A DNA stretch of 64,000 bases from Trichuris trichiura (GCA_037903355.1 JBAJFE010000014.1:5580001-5644000); one strand, 5' to 3'. Positions 1-12,782 are shown, numbered from the stretch's first letter. Numbers and translations are program-made. Notes: a model not told the origin generated them from the sequence alone.

Positions 1-36
1 TGCGGAGCTTTTGGGTCAACCGAGACCCGTCTTCAG
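1..36 (-). ncRNA. Hammerhead-like motif of Penelope type (fragment at window edge)
   Basis: On the minus strand a CTGAAGA box is followed by one C, a GGGTC / GACCC hairpin stem and then AAAAGCTCC. This matches the motif at 14759-14797 almost base for base. Hammerhead cores read CTGANGA, stem II, GAAA; here the base after the stem is A, not G, so the copy is probably decayed. The helix I partner is not visible. Confidence 0.4.
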
Positions 37-360
37 TGGTTCTAAATTAATATTTAATAGTCAAATTAACAGAGTCAAAATAAACAGGAAATTCAGTTGC
101 GTTGGCATTAGACATGGCAAAAGCAGGTGATGCGTGAACATCGACCATGTGCCATCATCTGTACGCACTGCATACTTAAAACTCTGGAAGGTGCGCGCCA
201 CGGTCAGTCTGAATTGAACAACAAGGAACGCACTAGCATTAGAAAAGAACTGTTGGAGAAAAAAAACTGTCTCTTATCGCATTACAGGCGACTAGGAAGG
301 GATCCCAAATGAAAATCCGCAAAGCAAAAATAATACCAATACAAAGGACGGATCCAGTTC

Positions 361-609
361 GAATTTGGCCCTCCGTCGGCTGAAGCGATAACTTCAAAAG
401 GCAATGCGCGACGATACTGCGTACTGAAGTGTGATTAGCGCAGCGTGATTAGCGAATGCAGGAGGTCACTGACCCATAAACCTTATGTTTAGGCTTAGGC
501 TTAGGCTAGGGCAGGAGAAGATGGCCGGCAAACGTATTGTTCCATTGCTCCTTAATCTGCATTTGACCTCTTTTGAAGTTATCGCCTCAGCCGACGAAGG
601 GTCGAATTC
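361..609. repeat. Inverted repeat, two 40-bp arms about 170 bp apart
   Basis: Arm 361-400 and arm 570-609 are reverse complements with about four mismatches and share the core CGTCGGCTGA. The spacer holds the short TTAGGC run. No coding potential is recognised between them. It could be a small fold-back element or the ends of a degraded transposon. Confidence 0.55.
489..506 (+). repeat. Three tandem TTAGGC units
   Basis: Three perfect TTAGGC hexamers are followed by one degenerate unit (TAGGGC). TTAGGC is the nematode telomere repeat, so this is either a small interstitial telomeric tract or chance. It is weak support for a nematode source. Confidence 0.5.
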
Positions 610-1093
610 GGACTAGACCCCAGGAATACAGCCATGCTAAATGCTAAACAGAAACAAAATGTTTTTGTCTGTATTGTGGGATCGAGACAGTGCGGCACAG
701 TGTCTCCCAAAATAATGTTCGTTATCGTCTCCTCTTGCAGCCCTGAGCTCGTCTCCCAGCTGACCTGACTATAATCGCCGCGCCAGTGACGAGAAAATAG
801 AAACAAGAGCAGCATGAAGTACAGGCGAGATAATTACCCCAGTGCATGCTCTTTATTCTGGTCGTCCTTCTTAGTCAAGCTTCTTCCTAACCGCTGAAGT
901 TTAGCATTTTCCGTCTACGTTGCCCATTCCACCTAAGTCAGGATAACAAACTGGCTGACTCAAAAAAAGTAAATTAATCAGCATAGAGCGTAAATTAGCA
1001 TTTCAGCACTTCGAGACAATACTTCCTTATAAGAATCAGGCAAACTGTAATTGTAAGCGTATATTCAAAAGAAAATTTCCAGGATCAAGCGCG

Positions 1094-2168
1094 TCAATCG
1101 CCGACTCTATAGCGATAGAAATTGAAAACAGCTTCTGAAACAGACCATCTCACTGTAAGGCTTGCAAAAAAACCAATGAATATGAAAGTAAACGGGTAAA
1201 GAAACACATGGACATTCTTGAGAAAAGAAAGAGCTGCAAATCAACATCATGAAATTTATATTCGAACGAAGTACGCTCACCAGCATAACCAAGAAACGTT
1301 ATGTATATGTAGTATGACACAGCAATGAACCACAACGCGTTGCCCACAAGGCAGGATAATAATGGAATTCCGTTCAAAACTAAAGCACTACCACAGATTT
1401 TGAACTTCTCTCTTCTCTTGCGCGTACTTACCGGGATATACAATGGGCAAGATAACGTGCAAGAAGACAAGTACAGGAAAAAAAGCGTTCAAGTGCACGT
1501 CAAAGCAATAGCCCCATTCGACATCTTGGTCATTTGTACGACGAAGGAAGCCATTACTCAAAGCCCTAAATGTTCTACTTTAAACATACGGCGGCTGCAA
1601 CAACTGGCGTACCACATCATTGTTGCGATAACCATTCCGGTACCAATGCAATCGATGAACACTACCCACATCAGAAATTTGAAAAAACCAAACGCAGACA
1701 ACCAAAGAGAAAATGCGTATAAGACTGAGGATACTGAAAAGCTATCGTAACAGTTAATATCTTACGATTGAGGTAAATGATAAAGAAAATATACATCTAA
1801 GACGAACGATTAAAAACGATTTGGCAAAGTCACTTACGAAACAATGCCGCGCTTAGAGCTACAAGGAAGGCAGGGTCATCCCGGGCCCATTGGTCTTTAG
1901 TTCCTTAAAATTTTGTCACTTGACGGTAAAGCAGTATTTCTAATCTTTTGAAATTAACCAACTTTTTCGGTACATAAAATTGCGATAAACCTTGCGTGGT
2001 GCAACCATTAAGTACAGCATTTGCCATAGAGCAAATTCGAAGTCCATTTGGCGATAGTCGATTAAGCGGCGGAAGTAACGAGAACATTTGGCAAGTGCAG
2101 TTAACTGAACATGCTGAAAGCAGCCCGAAGATCGAGTGGAACGTGAACCTGGACTCAAAGGTGGGCTA
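1094..2168 (-). CDS. unc-50: UNC-50 homologue (Golgi/ER multi-pass membrane protein)
   Basis: UNC-50 is a conserved multi-pass Golgi/ER protein needed in C. elegans for trafficking of nicotinic acetylcholine receptors. Six coding exons are seen on the minus strand: 2168-1963, 1903-1838, 1733-1613, 1565-1432, 1379-1281 and 1233-1094. Introns are 59, 104, 47, 52 and 47 bp, and all phases agree. About 255 residues are encoded, close to the roughly 260 of the human protein. Family hallmarks in order are RQMDFEFALWQMLYL, DQWARDDPAF, FKFLMWVVFIDC, DVEWGYCFDVHLNAF, a long hydrophobic GNALWFIAVSYYIYITFLGY helix and a C-terminal FYRYRVGD before TGA. The first exon starts at a splice acceptor (CTTACAG) in phase 2 and contains no suitable ATG, so a small upstream exon carrying the start is missing from this model. 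The identity is very secure; the 5' end is open. Confidence 0.93.
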
Positions 2169-5100
2169 CTGTAAGGATAATCTGCTGAAAAGTGATAGGT
2201 TGAGATTCACAGCTACAAAAACGTCCAACCGTACAGTCAACTTTGACAGATTCTGTCGATCGCTCGTAGCTAAGCTGTTCGTGTGGTGGATAACGGAACA
2301 TTGTATAGCCACTGTTCAGCTAAACCATACCAGAATTAAATGAATTTTATCTAGTTTCTGCGAATGAAATTCAGAAATACTAATGATAAAATATCTTACT
2401 ATAATAACGAATCAAGTCTTATGGTAGATCAAATCAGATCTGTACGCTTCGATGACCACATAAACAAACTTTCTTTATACCAGGCAGGCATTCCATAAGT
2501 GCAAACAATCAAAAAGCGCTACGCCGACAAATGTTTTCTGTAATGGTAAAATGAAGAATAATAACTTAATGCTCGAGAACGTAGCTTTGGTGACAACATC
2601 TTGAAATTTCATAATTCTTACTAAGATCATTTTTAGAAATCCACTTGGCCGAAGCGTTCGGAACACACCCGGTCTTGTCGTCAGCGCGTTTGACAAAGAC
2701 TACCAAAAACGCTACTGACGGGTTTATGTCCCCAACGCTTCATTCATGCGGACTTCAGGAAACGCTACTTCCCTTTAAAAATCATGAAAAATTAATCTTC
2801 ACTTGCAGCAACTCTTGAAGGTACGCTTTTAAAGACAGAAATGAAAACTGTTGGACAAAAGGACACCATAGCATAACCAATGAACGAACAAATGTAAAAC
2901 TGTAATCTAACTGCCGCATATGCCGGCGTGTACAAGTCGACTGGCTCGTAAATCGAAGGTCAAACTTATGGCCAAATTTTTGGCACTTACCAATGTCCAT
3001 CGCATATGTTGACCTTCTATCTCAAGTGAAATGAAATTCACCGGTCCGGTGTCGAAATACCGCACATATTGCGAACGTGTTTAAATCGAAATTAGTTAAA
3101 ACTATGGATTTTGTATTTCTACTTTCTTTATTTTTCATTTTGCCTTCTCTGAACTAGGGACATTTGCACCCAAAAGTAAAAAGTACTAAAACTTCTACTT
3201 TCCAACATCAGTCATAAAAAGTGCATCATGTCAACAACTGTTACTAAGCACGCGGCAAACCAACAATTACTTTAATTAATTTTGTCTCTGCATGGCAGTA
3301 CTTGTGAGCCTAGTTTTTCGTCTAGCACAAAAGAATATTAGATCTACGCTTCGACATGGCGCTCCGTCAAGCTTTCAATTGCGCTCTTACGTTTTCGCTG
3401 TACCTCAAGAGACTTGTTCCAGTTTTCTAGGCTGCAGGCTTTGTGTGTATGACTTTTCGCCGCCACTATATCCTTCGGTTAAACAACAGCAACCTGTTGC
3501 TTTTGCATCCCACGGATGCTTGGTCACTTAACGTCTCCTTTTTATTTTTCGATCAACGCCCAGGGTAACTGTAGTCTCGACGAGAATACTTTCCGAGGAC
3601 TATTTGACACCCGTCTGTCGACATTTGACGTTCATCGGGACGACAATCACCCTAGCTATTACGTGGCTGGATGATAAAAAAGAGGCGCTGAAGCCAACTT
3701 GCTTTGGAATGAGAAAAAGAAAAAATAATGGCTCTTTGAACGAAGAATACACGGAAGGCATCATGGTGTCAAGGGATCTTTGAATGCCAAAACGACTGCC
3801 ATCACTCAATCGAAGGCTACAACGGCGGCGCCAAAATATTCGTGTTTGACAAGCGCCAGTCGCACTGCTATGTGCAAATATTTTGGTAAGATGAAAATGG
3901 AGAACCAAAAACCACCATATCTGTTAACTGGTGTGCAAGACAGCTTCTTTTGCGCGGTAATGGACCGGGAGAATCAAACGACAAAACTTTTGAGACGTAC
4001 CAGAATTGTTGCTCGTCTGTAAGTCAATACGCAATTCAGAGGTCCATTTTGCTGCTTTACAAAGTCGACTTCCGCGCCAGTATATACATTAGCCTGGGAC
4101 ATAACAAGCCTTTGGAGTTGATTTTTAAAATAAAGAACGACATATGAGAAAAGAACATTATTTTTAACAATTAGTCAGTTGAAGGAACTCGTTAACTTTC
4201 TACTTTTGTTCAGGAAGTAAGAGCAAACTCGAGAAACAACGAGAAGCAAAGAAATACTGATTGATAAGCTACGAAACATTATTCATCCAAAAAAAGTACA
4301 TAAACATATCGATCATTAACATGTTCCAAAAGATTGGTTATTCTTACGTTAGCGCTGAACAGGGAGCAAGTGCCAGATAGTTAAATTTTGTACTTGTGAT
4401 ATAAAACACGTTCCTAGTTTTGCATAAAGAACACGCGATTGGCGAACTTCGTAAAGGGAAACAATTCGCAATGAAAAATACTAAAAAAACTTACCTGAAT
4501 GTTAAATTGAAGCAATCGAATATCTATGACTTAAACATTCTATGAATAACTTAAAGACTGCTTCATTTAGTTGAAACAGTTTAATCCTGTTAGTAGTTGC
4601 CAGTGAAATAGGAGAGCAAACGCTTGATCAAAGTGCAGCTGTACCACAATCTCTTTTAGCTTTGAAAAAGATACAAGTAAGTTAAGAACGCTCCACTTGA
4701 TTTAGATATATGCACAGTAACCACGCGTCATCTATTAAACCGCTTCTTCCCGCCAAACAAACGAAAGCATATACTGAAATCACAGAATGTTTGAATATAT
4801 TAGGTAGTCCATCATGCACGCTACCGACGTATGGATCGCGTACAATCTGAAAGTTCCATCATTTCAAGATAGGTTCTCGTCTTTTTAACGGGAAAACCCT
4901 TTGATACTAGGCAAAACTTTATGGTCTTTTGATACCAGTCACATTTTCAAAAGCAAAAATGCTTTAGCTATCAACTGCCCAACCGTCGGGCGGATAAGCA
5001 CTGTTACTTTACCAAGAAACACCAATGGCCTATTCTGGTCCACTGTCGAACGTTCTGCCAACAAGTCAAATACAAGCAACTAAGGAAAGCAGTACCACCC

Positions 5101-6138
5101 ATTCGTTCATCATTGGCAACTAAGAAAGCAATTTCTTTATTCTGTCCCACTAATCTTTATAACTAAACAATGTAAAACCAAATACATAGTCACCTTTAAA
5201 ATACATACATTATAAACATCACGTGACATGAAATGAAAGTCGCTAGCTCGGCCTCATACATATAGTTATCAATTCATAAGACTACGATTTGTAAATGATT
5301 TATCTAAAGCACCTTTTAAGAATGCAAACAATTCGTAGTTCAAAAAGAAAATCAAAGAAATCAAGAAATCTCACCATAAAACATCTACATCACTTTTAAT
5401 TCGGAAATTACTGTGAGTACCGCTAGTTCGCAGGTACACTATTGTTAACGTTACGTTTCGTAAATCGTACTTTGAACGTTCTTGCGGGCATACCTGGTTT
5501 TATTGAAGGACAGCTTCCAGAGCACCGCAGTGAAAAGAGTGAACTATTTTGTTTATTCTTGCAGCGCGTTAAAAAGTAATCCGTTCACACTGTACTATCG
5601 TCTTTTGAGTCAGTGCCAACGTAGCGTTAAAAAGTGTGCCTACGATACTTTGTTGCCAAAACACGCTAATGGTCGTCTGAACCTTCAGTGAATTGCAGTA
5701 TTTTTCCTAACATGAGTTCTTGACTGGGCGCTGATGACTGATCAGCGATTCAGCTCTGAAAGATTTCATGACTGAAGCAGCTTAATTAACGTAGTGTATG
5801 CAGCACGACTGGAGGGAGAGTCCGCGTGCCACCAGAGCTGCTGTAGTGTTCAGGTGGTTCACAGAAGCATAGGAGTGAGCCCTGACGCAATAAATGGTAG
5901 CTTTGCAAAGGAAGTGACAGTTGAATAACGCAACAGTGAGGTTTGCCACATCGGCTGACTTTCACGAAGGATTTCACTGTAGCACGCAATAATGTTTGGT
6001 GACGTTTTAGCCGTAGTATGACTTGTTTGAATACGTACTATCTTGTAACAGGTTCGTAAGTCTTCATGCTAGACTTTGGTTACGGTGGCACTCGTTTGAC
6101 TGTTGTTGAAGCTTCGGAAACAAGTTGGTTTTATTTCG
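2169..6138. other. Gene-poor stretch, nothing recognised
   Basis: Both strands were read. Only short reading frames without recognisable domains are present. The 5' exon of the UNC-50 gene should lie in the first part of this stretch but could not be placed. Confidence 0.4.
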
Positions 6139-6176
6139 TCTTGGAGCTTTCGGGCCTAATCCTGGCCCGTCTCCAT
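6139..6176 (-). ncRNA. Hammerhead-like motif, decayed core
   Basis: On the minus strand a perfect GGGCC / GGCCC hairpin is followed by GAAAGCTCC, as in the other copies. The upstream box reads ATGGAGA instead of CTGANGA, so two invariant positions are changed. It is probably a fossil of a Penelope terminal region. Confidence 0.35.
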
Positions 6177-6344
6177 GAATCTAAAATCAGTGATCCCTAA
6201 GAAGCGATATTGTTTAATGAGGTTCCCTTAACAAGACTGCAATGTAATGGATCCGCGGCTTGGGTGTCCAGTAACTGTCACAATTTTGTTTGAAGCAGGA
6301 CATCATGGAACTTGCAGAAAAACGCCAAGCTCAAGGATCGAATT

Positions 6345-6443
6345 AATTTTGATAAGAGTTTTGTTCTATACACCCTTTCTGAATTTCATCCAGTTTGTCT
6401 GAATAATTTTGATAGGAGTTTTGTTTCATACGCTCCTTCGGAA
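6345..6443. repeat. Imperfect tandem duplication, period 60 bp
   Basis: A unit of about 39 bp beginning AATTTTGATAAGAGTTTTG at 6345 recurs at 6405 with a few substitutions. No coding role is seen. Confidence 0.55.
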
Positions 6444-6480
6444 CGCTCTAAATAAAAAAGCTGAGTACATTGCTTCTAAA

Positions 6481-6600
6481 TTTTTTCCAATAATCGCTCA
6501 TCCATTCGTTGATAGAGCAATCATTTCGTGTATTTACAGATACCACCACACAGAGGAAAAACAGGAAAAGCGGTAGAAGATCTACCAAACACGTTCCCAA
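6481..6600 (+). repeat. Dispersed short repeat, copy 1
   Basis: This stretch resembles the reverse complement of 49230-49330, sharing GTTGATAGAGCAAT and an AAAGCGGTAGAAGAT-like motif, and more weakly 19373-19500 and 49370-49450. It looks like a non-autonomous element family without coding sequence. Confidence 0.45.
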
Positions 6601-7139
6601 CGTTCCAGTAAAAACCACTTCTTGTAGGCTATCGCGATTACACGCTGTCAAGCTCACTCGTTCGACATCCGGTAAGCCGTTCGCTTAGAATGGCAAAGAA
6701 AGCTGCTCATTCATCTGACTCCTGCGCACCCACAGAAACTTTCTAGCTGCATGTCTCTAGAACGTTGCTGGTTACTGAATATACGGCCGTTAATTCTGAG
6801 TTGTGGTTCGGTCACCTCCAGCTCTTCTTTCTGCATCAGCACACCCAAGACGACGCAACCACGTTCGAGTTGGCCAGAGTTCCATGTCTGAGGAATCATT
6901 GTCACACCTGCGCGACTTTATCCTCCGAGCAGATCTTCGTGCAGGGCCATTCTCAGAGTTGAGCACCAGTGCTCAGAACGCCTGGTGGAAGACCGCGGAA
7001 CGACTACCGCGGAATGAGTTTCGCGATTTTAAAACCCACGTTCTATTATTTTAGCGTGAGCTGCTGCGTATATTGCTGATACTAAGTCGATCTGTATGAA
7101 TACAAGTTGAAAGTGCCATAAAATTAAGAGAACATAACT

Positions 7140-8140
7140 AATAGTATTCGACATCTTCGTAATTATCAAAGATGGAAAGGAAGAACAGTTTCTAGAATTT
7201 CTTAACAGCGTATGCCCCAATCAAATCGTTTTTACAATGGAGAAAGAATCAAACCGAACCCTCCCCTTCCTTGACACACTGATTATTCGCACTAATCAAG
7301 GACTAAAAACCAGAGTTTACAGAAAACCAACACACACTGACCAATATCTTAATTTCTCATCGCACCATCCACGCTCAGTAATGCGCGGAATCCTCTCGGG
7401 AATGATTAACAGAGCAATCAATTTATGTGATCCAGAATTTCTCCGATCGGAATTCAACTACATTAGAAAAACATTCTACAAAAATGACTACCCGAAATCT
7501 TTTATTGACCAAGTATTCAAGCAAAAGCTGCGCAACCAGGAATCACGGCAACTAAGTAATTTGCCTGATATACGCTTAGTTATCCCCTATGTGGCAGGAC
7601 TAGGAGAAAAGATTGTCCAGTTAGGAAAACGGTTAGGGTTCCGAGTCTTTTTCAAAGACTTCCTCAACCTCAGGACAATTCTCCGGAAGGACAAAACGAA
7701 AATCCCAGAAAACAAAAGGACAGGATTAGTCTACGCAATCGAATGTCCTTGTTCAGGAGTGTACATTGGGGAAACGGGCAACACCCTCGAACACAGATAT
7801 TCAATGAACACATAAAGGGGTTAACCACTTACAACAACGCTAAAAACATTCTGAGCAACGGCAACAACCACACAAGACAACGTTGAAGACCAATATCAGA
7901 CCCAAGGATCACCATGGAGAAGGCAATACTAGCCTCGGCTGTTGTGGAAAACGCATCACATTGCAATCTAAGCTTTGGAGCAAAAGTTTTATGTTATGAA
8001 AAGAATGCACGCTTACGAAAAATTAAGGAAGCTCTGTATATTAGAAACAACACAACCTACAACCGAGATAAAGGAGCGGAAATAAATGAAATATGGACGA
8101 ATATTGTAACCCGCTCGAATTATTGCTCGCTCAACTAAAA
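7140..8140 (+). mobile_element. Penelope-like retroelement, 5'-truncated and frameshifted
   Basis: The C-terminal end of a Penelope-like reverse transcriptase runs into a GIY-YIG endonuclease. Near 7142 a YVDD-type motif is degraded to VFDIFVII, so a catalytic Asp is lost. From 7237 the conserved Penelope block reads FLDTLIIR, then VYRKPTHTDQYLNFSSHHP, then RAINLCD. The GIY-YIG core GVYIGETGNTLEHR lies near 7755-7796. The frame then breaks at about 7800; the next frame keeps EHIKGL and the C-terminal KIKEALYIRNNTTYNRDKG. Upstream RT fingers and palm are missing. A hammerhead-like motif lies about 140 bp downstream, as expected for a Penelope terminal repeat. It is a dead copy. Confidence 0.88.
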
Positions 8141-8276
8141 TTGGATACACCCGCACGAACTGCTGACAGACAAAGAAAAAAGAACTACAAGGCCCACTTT
8201 AAAACACTGGCCTTTAAACAGCTATACACCTTGCACGTTACTAGTGCACTTTATTCATAAGTCAATCCTTAGACCG

Positions 8277-8314
8277 CTGATGACGTGTCAAGTTCAGACC
8301 CGAAAACTACGGAC
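8277..8314 (+). ncRNA. Hammerhead-like motif downstream of the Penelope body
   Basis: CTGATGA (a canonical hammerhead box) is followed by a C, a stem GTGTC / GACCC with four of five pairs, then GAAA. Its position in the 3' terminal region of the Penelope element, on the same strand, matches the published presence of hammerhead motifs in Penelope-like elements. Helix I and a clear cleavage-site pairing are not evident, so activity is doubtful. Confidence 0.45.
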
Positions 8315-11300
8315 AGTTTATTATTAATAAAAGTTTTTTTCAACGGGACAGAGAAAATCCGTACAAAAAAGAAGCCAAAAAGCGATGACGTTAATATGCA
8401 TTTACAGTGGTCTTACGTTGACCTCCACTCAGAGGTCACCATAACGGTTAAATCCAAGTTATTGGTGCTACTCGGAGGTACACTACTGTTACTATTTGTC
8501 GTTTCCCTCCAGTAAAGTACTGCTCGTGACTTCTAAATCACGGTTTTCCAATTTCCTAAGTTGCGAAAGGCGAACACATGATTGATTACACATCACATAA
8601 ATTCAAAGCTCATTTAAAAGATTAGGTGCCGTTTCGCTATCCAGAAAACCATACCCAAGCTTTCAAACTTACAGCAGTAAAAACTGTTTTGCCTGACAGA
8701 AAGGCTTATGTCAAATGTGTGCACTGAAAGAAGAATTGAAGAACACAGGAGCTGGTACAGGTATGGGAGCTCAGCGATGGAACAACAAAAACACAAAACA
8801 GCAATACGCTAAGTCAGCTGTGAAGAAGACCAGCAAATGAAAGCGAAGCAGTTCTGTTTACGGTATGGAAGCAGCGAACCCACTTCACAAACCCGGAATG
8901 CAATCAGTCAGCATGAGCGGCAGCGAGCTGGTAACATTATGCTCCTAGCAGCTCAGTCATGTGAGGTGCTGTTAGAACTCAAGTGAGAGTGCGTATGGTA
9001 AAAGATATGGACTGAAAATTGGTATGCAAATTATGGGTACGGCTACTGCGATTATGACCTTTCCGCTACCAAGTGGAAACTCGTCAGACAATCTGAAATC
9101 CAAAACTCCCATTACCTGCGAAAGGCTGACAACAGATGAAACAGTGCCAGCGCGACGCACAAATGATTTCTCCTTTATCCTATCTCTTATCATACGAGGC
9201 AACTCAGGTCACCCTACTAAGTACTTGCCGGCGCCAGCACAGAAGCTCATGCGTGCTCTTGCATATCTTCGTCAGTCGAGAAAACCGACCCCATTATCTG
9301 AACAGAAGAAAAGTCGCAATTCCGTTTAGCTCTTGGAGGATCGTGCATGTTGACCGGCAAGCTAAATGACATTCGAACGCACCCAGTTCATGAACGGACA
9401 TGGCGGCATATCGCAGTTGTGAAGTGCTAAAGGCAGTGTTCACTAACTCTCCTTTTTCATTGCTCTCCGTCGCTGAAAATGTTCTACTCAGGTTTGTTCT
9501 TTCCACGTTGGTAAGCTTGTGCAGTGTCCATTGGAGTCTTTTTCTGTACCTCGTCGAGGCTTTCTTTGGGCTTTCCAGTAGTCAAGCGTGTATTCATCTG
9601 TGCTACTCACAGTTTCAGGGTGTCGATATTCAACACTGAATGGAACGTTAAGGCTTCTATGATGAAGCTAACGTGTGCTGCGAAAACTGGGTCGTTCGAA
9701 ACATACACAGACGTTATGTTATAAGTTGGAAAACAGTGTGGGCTTCATTATTTTTAATGTTGATCTGCTAGCCCTTTGGTGCATCTCAAATACTGAGTAA
9801 CGTTAATGGTAGAAGAAGGCTGCTCACTTCACTTTAAGTTTTTCCTCCCCTTTTACAATGCAGATGTTGCGTTTGAATGGATGCAAAGTGAAATATTCCG
9901 TCTACAGAAGAGCGTTTAAGTCGGCACTGTAAACTTATTCGACCAATGTTGTTGTCCTGCGGCAGAACTCCATCACATTAGAATTCAACGGAGAATTCTT
10001 GTTTGTACTTTACTTTTTGGAATAATTTCCACAATCCTGTGGTTATTACAGAGATTTTGTCATTTTCAACGACAGACATTATTAAGTCAAGAAAAACAAA
10101 GAAAAAGTCAATAGTTCCTTAACTGTTACATGGTCTGTGAGCAAAAGCAGTCCCAAGAATTTGCCCTGCATACTTTAAATGTTAACTGCTCGCGACATAA
10201 GTCTCACACCAATACGGCTGTGCTCTGCTCAGCAATGTCGGCGTACGCGTAGCATGACTGGTGCAGATCAATGCACGTCTGAAGTCCACATTTCAAGTCG
10301 GGCGACATTTGTAATCTGAAGAAGTGCTCGTTCGTTATCACGAAGATTCCGTTGTTGCGCACTTTATATCATTGCCATTTTTGGACCTCATTTAATTTCT
10401 GACGTCATCTTTGAGTTCCTAACGCTCGCTTCGCATGGTTTAGCGGTCAGATTGAACTGTTTCCAGCAGTAATTGTAACTGTGGCAACTAGCATACCTTC
10501 GTTCAATAGCTGTTTATGTTGCATATTTTGCGAGGCTGTGTCAGGAGTAGGTTGTGCAAAGTGGAAGCTTGTTCGTTTCATATCACCGATGAACTTTTCG
10601 TCTCTGAAATTTGGTTAGTCGGAATGACCATTGACTTCGCTTGACTGTAGTGTCTGTTGGCATTGTTGAGTATGCCGCTTGTGTTTCAACATGTGCAAGA
10701 GTATTGATGGTTCTATCTTACTGTCCATGTGAACAATGGTTAAGCGAGTCGTAAATTTCCCACGGGTTTCAAACTCTCGAGATAAATATCCATCAGAAAT
10801 GCACGTGCTCCCTTTGGCGAGAGTTGGTATCGTAAGCAGGTAGCTCTGTTTCGCTGTCAGAGTGGTTTCAAGTGACGTGACGAGTCTGTACACGCCGTTT
10901 GTTGACCGTGTAAGTATTCATTGCTGAAACCGTCTGGGGAGCTCTATTTGTTGCGCTTTTACGAAATCACTTAATGTTCCGTCCATCAAAAGGGAGCTTA
11001 CGTGGAGAGAAAAGGAAGGTTGCCCAAGTCTTTGAACAACCTAGAAATCCTGGAGGAGTTATTAAACTTTTACAGAAGTGACTGCGGGTAGGGCATAACG
11101 ACTTCACGAAGATTAAACTCTGCAAGCGCTTAAACTTATCGAATGTCTTTCCGGAAAGTCAGCCAGAGGACAAGCTTGTTCCAGCCATGCCACCAGCTTC
11201 CGCTGTTTAACAAAGAAGCAAAAAAATATGGTTGTCTTGTCGGCGTATGCTGCTTCCTGATGAGTTGTTAAACGTTCACAGGAGTGTTCATAAGTAGGAC

Positions 11301-11439
11301 ATTAGTATCTCACGGCGATTAAGTTACGTTTGCTAAATGCTCCCTGCAAGTGCCTGAGCTTGTCGAATGTTTATTGGGCTTTCAAAAAGTAAGACGGCGG
11401 ACAAAAGGCGAAACCTTTTCAAGTTTTCACTTTCTATAA
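8315..11439. other. No recognised gene
   Basis: Only short unassigned reading frames are present. One of 92 codons on the minus strand at 10615-10893 has no stop but no family match I can name. Nothing else is supported. Confidence 0.35.
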
Positions 11440-12150
11440 GAGAGGATGTTTTCATGATGATCAATCGCGTCCAGTCGTGAAAACAAATTTTTCTTTCTCC
11501 TTCAGGAGCTTTCACTTTTTTCATGATTCTTCCGACTCGTGAATGAATACATTCAGCGCTGCGTCTTGCAGCTGTTTGAATTGTTGCGGCTTGGCATTCT
11601 ACAACGTTCTGAAGTCTTTAGGGAGTATGCTTCCGTTGCAGGTCCGTATGTTAAAGTTTATGTTATCTCGTATCTCATACAGTTTCTGAATGCTTTAGTC
11701 TTGCAAGATGCCCTGCTTTATGATATGACAACCGCGACAAGATTACAGCAATCGTTACAACATGTATTCGTGAAGTTACGAATAGCTCCAACGGGAGCTC
11801 TTTATCTGTTGGGCTCTCAAGAAAGTCAGATAACGTACAAAAGACAAAACTTTCCAAGTTCTGAGTTTCGATAAGAGAGCACGTTTTCATGATAATCAGT
11901 CTCGTCTTCTCCTTCGGGACCTTTCACCTTCTTGATGATTCCCTGCAGTCGTGAATGAGCGCTGCTTTATCCAGCTGCTTGAATTTTCATTGAATTTCCG
12001 ACCCTTTGCATTCTGTAATCGTCTGAAATTTTCAGAGTGCAGGTAAATGACGTAAAAGAGCATGTCTTCATGACGGTCAAGGGTGCAGTGGCCTAAACGA
12101 GCTTGGTTTTCTCCTTTAGGACCTTTCACTTTTTTCATGATTGGTTAGTT
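11440..12150 (-). repeat. Three diverged copies of a gene-like repeat unit
   Basis: Copies begin near 11453, 11888 and 12069. Each holds, on the plus strand, a CATGAnnnTCA box and a CTTTCACnTTnTTnATGATT box. On the minus strand this reads as peptides starting KKVKAPEGE or KKVKGPKGE, followed by MKTSSLIESENL or MKTCSLIETQNL. Frames are interrupted in every copy, so it appears to be a duplicated and decayed exon or an unknown repeat. No function can be assigned. Confidence 0.45.
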
Positions 12151-12782
12151 ATTTGAACCTTAATCTTAACTGGTCGGTTATTTGCAAAAGGAATGTTAGT
12201 CTTTCTGTTGGTGGGACATACGTAAGGTTATGTGAGCGGGTGTTTCAAATTGTTTTGGTGCAAGCTTCAAAAGTTTTTTCATTCTATCTGGCGGAGGATT
12301 GTTTCTGCTGTCGCTGCTCATTTCTTTGTTTGATTTCCACAAGGAAAGCATCTCTCATTTCTTTTTGGGTGAAGAGTCTGTGACGTGCCGTGTTCCTCAC
12401 TTTACTATGCAGGAAATGGAGGCGTAATTTTGAACATGCAATTACCGTCCCCCTACGTTAGTGAAGGATGGTATGATTGGCCCAGTGACGACGACGCTGA
12501 TTGCTTAAGTCTAGGTCTTAAGTCTGATTGGTCAGTTTCCTATGAATGCTGATCGTCCATCCAATCGAAACTGCCTCAACTTCAATGCGAAAACTGATCA
12601 GCTGCCGATTAGCGCCTGTTGTACACCATTGCGTAGGCTATAAGAAACGAATCGTATTAAATAGGTTTATTGGACGTCTGTTAGAACTGTTGTACGTAAA
12701 ACACAGATGAATAGATCGTAGCAGCGGATAAACATGGCGCATGACACTGTGAACATTAATTGTACGGGACAAAACGGTTAAG

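Noticed and set aside
340..370. tRNA B-box-like string (CAGTTCGAATTTGG)
   Set aside because: No A box, acceptor stem or cloverleaf can be drawn around it; it belongs to the inverted repeat.
1325..1750. Plus-strand open frame of 141 codons
   Set aside because: It lies antisense to UNC-50 exons whose introns, phases and motifs are fully consistent; it has no family features.
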